Shown here: positions 29,996 to 31,129 of the stretch, piece after piece | Layout: each line of letters starts with the position of its first letter | Position numbering within the stretch: the first letter of the stretch is position 1 | Assembly: GCF_001039355.2 (NCBI RefSeq) | Contig: NW_019775619.1 | Coordinates: 183,001-214,129, forward strand | Length of the DNA stretch: 31,129 nt | Source: Lingula anatina | Taxonomy: Eukaryota; Brachiopoda; Lingulata; Lingulida; Lingulidae | Reading direction: 5' to 3' | Translations under genes and position numbers: made by a program | The notes under the pieces: generated by a model | What the model saw: only the letters and a program-made list of their open reading frames with translations | What the model was told of the DNA's origin: nothing | Database searches by the model: none

Positions 29996-31129
29996 GTAAG
30001 TTGTCGCTCTTATTGATCAAAAATCGATAACTGTTACCGTGTTTTTGTGATTCCATAAACGAGGTTACAGCTGAATATTCTTACCTGGAGAAAAGTCTAG
30101 CCAATGCAGCGTTTAAAACAAAATATTTGGTCTAAATTTTAAAATAGCATAGGCTTGATTGCAATCCACATTGTGTTGTCAGAGTTAACATAGCACAGAT
30201 TGAAAGTGATTGGCTCCTCATGGAGTTAAGGGTAAATCTATTTTTGTAAATACAATCTCAAAACTTACAAATGTTATTTATCGATGATTGAGTATACCGC
30301 ACTCGTCAGTCATCCACGAAATTTTCAAAACGAAACCGAAACCGCTGTGTGATACTATCGTGGCCGGGCAGTGTGAGGGGGGCAGGACACGTGTATATGC
30401 ATACCTGAGTATAAATACATTATGCCTTTACTCTGGACTGAAGTGGGTGGCATTCTCCACGTGTTTGGGTCCGAAGTTCTTTGTAACATTTTCTGATGTC
30501 TATTCATCTTAACCGCAGTTTAACTACAGTCTCTATTTGATACCTTGTACTTTCAATAAAGAACATCCACACAGGTGGATGTAGAGAGGAATCCTTTTCA
30601 AAGAACGCAAAGAATTTTCTTGTTGAACTTAAACAATTTATTTTATGAAAGGGATACTAGAAAAACGAAACCAGGTAGCCTGTATGCTTAGAAGCCTACT
30701 TCATAGAAAGTTAGTACAAAGTAGGTAATTACAGCGTGGTCGCCCTTTGTTCGTCTGGATCACGACTCTGACTGAAGACATCTTGATGGTCTGTTAATAA
30801 AACATGGAGATATTTAACCTCTAAATAGCGTTCTCATTAAGACTTGATGGGTTTGAAATATCACCCCACGCACCTGCGTCCTCCATCCGTCATCCTACGC
30901 GTGGTTAATAACTCATTTTTTTCATACTTAACGGAGGCCATATGAGGGGGGTAACGATATCTTTGTATATGGGGGTTGTCTACTGCAGACAGTAAATAAA
31001 ATCTCTCAGTCTTACATGGACGTATAAGAGGTGCCATCCACACTTTTCCTTTTGGAACATTTCTGATAGTTTTGTGTCAAATGCAGAAACACTTGGACTT
31101 GTCCGAGTACCCCTACCCCCCCCCCCCCC
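29996..31129. other. Right edge, no further exon recognised
   Basis: If 29981-29995 is a first exon, this is its intron. Apart from the AATAAA/stem-loop at 30555-30582 it has no recognised feature. It ends in 14 C at 31116-31129. Confidence 0.4.
30555..30582 (+). other. AATAAA followed by an 8-bp stem-loop
   Basis: AATAAA at 30555-30560, then ACATCCAC, loop ACAG, and GTGGATGT (30563-30582). It resembles a poly(A) signal next to a hairpin, but no upstream gene is identified. It does not match the histone 3' stem-loop consensus. Confidence 0.3.

Noticed and set aside
30563-30582. Histone-type 3' stem-loop
   Set aside because: The stem is 8 bp with an ACAG loop and does not match the histone consensus; no histone gene is nearby.

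Overview
The window is AT-rich, repeat-laden DNA from an animal nuclear genome. Intron-rich genes with GT-AG splice sites, long CA/CT/AT microsatellites, TTA-flanked hairpin transposons and a 15-exon orthologue of a vertebrate gene all point to a bilaterian. A marine invertebrate, most likely a lophotrochozoan such as a mollusc, is my inference from repeat style, not proven. The window opens with 14 G and closes with 14 C, so it may be a whole contig that breaks at homopolymers.

Layout. 1-3195 has no recognisable gene; it holds two copies of a MITE family with ~100-bp terminal inverted repeats and a weak tRNA-like SINE head. 3196-3897 (minus) is a 233-residue Ser/Pro/Lys-rich open frame whose start is fixed by an in-frame upstream stop; I do not recognise the family. 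3898-9050 is intergenic, with microsatellites, a 24-bp perfect palindrome and a small hAT-like element.

9198-16501 (plus) is the one gene I can name: a complete DCAF17 orthologue (DDB1- and CUL4-associated factor 17). I reconstructed 15 coding exons with matching phases, giving a 1608-nt CDS and 535 residues against about 520 in human. Its putative leader holds two 22-codon upstream ORFs. The second has a strong initiation context and its stop overlaps the DCAF17 ATG as TAATG. Several introns carry microsatellites or transposons, and a TTA-flanked hairpin MITE of the PIF/Harbinger kind lies 214 bases past the stop codon.

16502-29980 has no convincing gene. Its main feature is a ~1.5-kb element with 326-bp near-identical terminal inverted repeats (21539-23047). 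It also holds a third long-TIR MITE copy, a second hAT-like element, a G-quadruplex-prone GGGT tract and Z-DNA-prone stretches. 29981-29995 may be a five-codon first exon (MDSRK) of a gene running off the right edge.

No CRISPR array, operon, rRNA or intact tRNA gene is visible, and I see no exotic multi-gene system. The most interesting items are the DCAF17 leader, the unrecognised minus-strand protein with its leader hairpin, and the several inverted-repeat element families.
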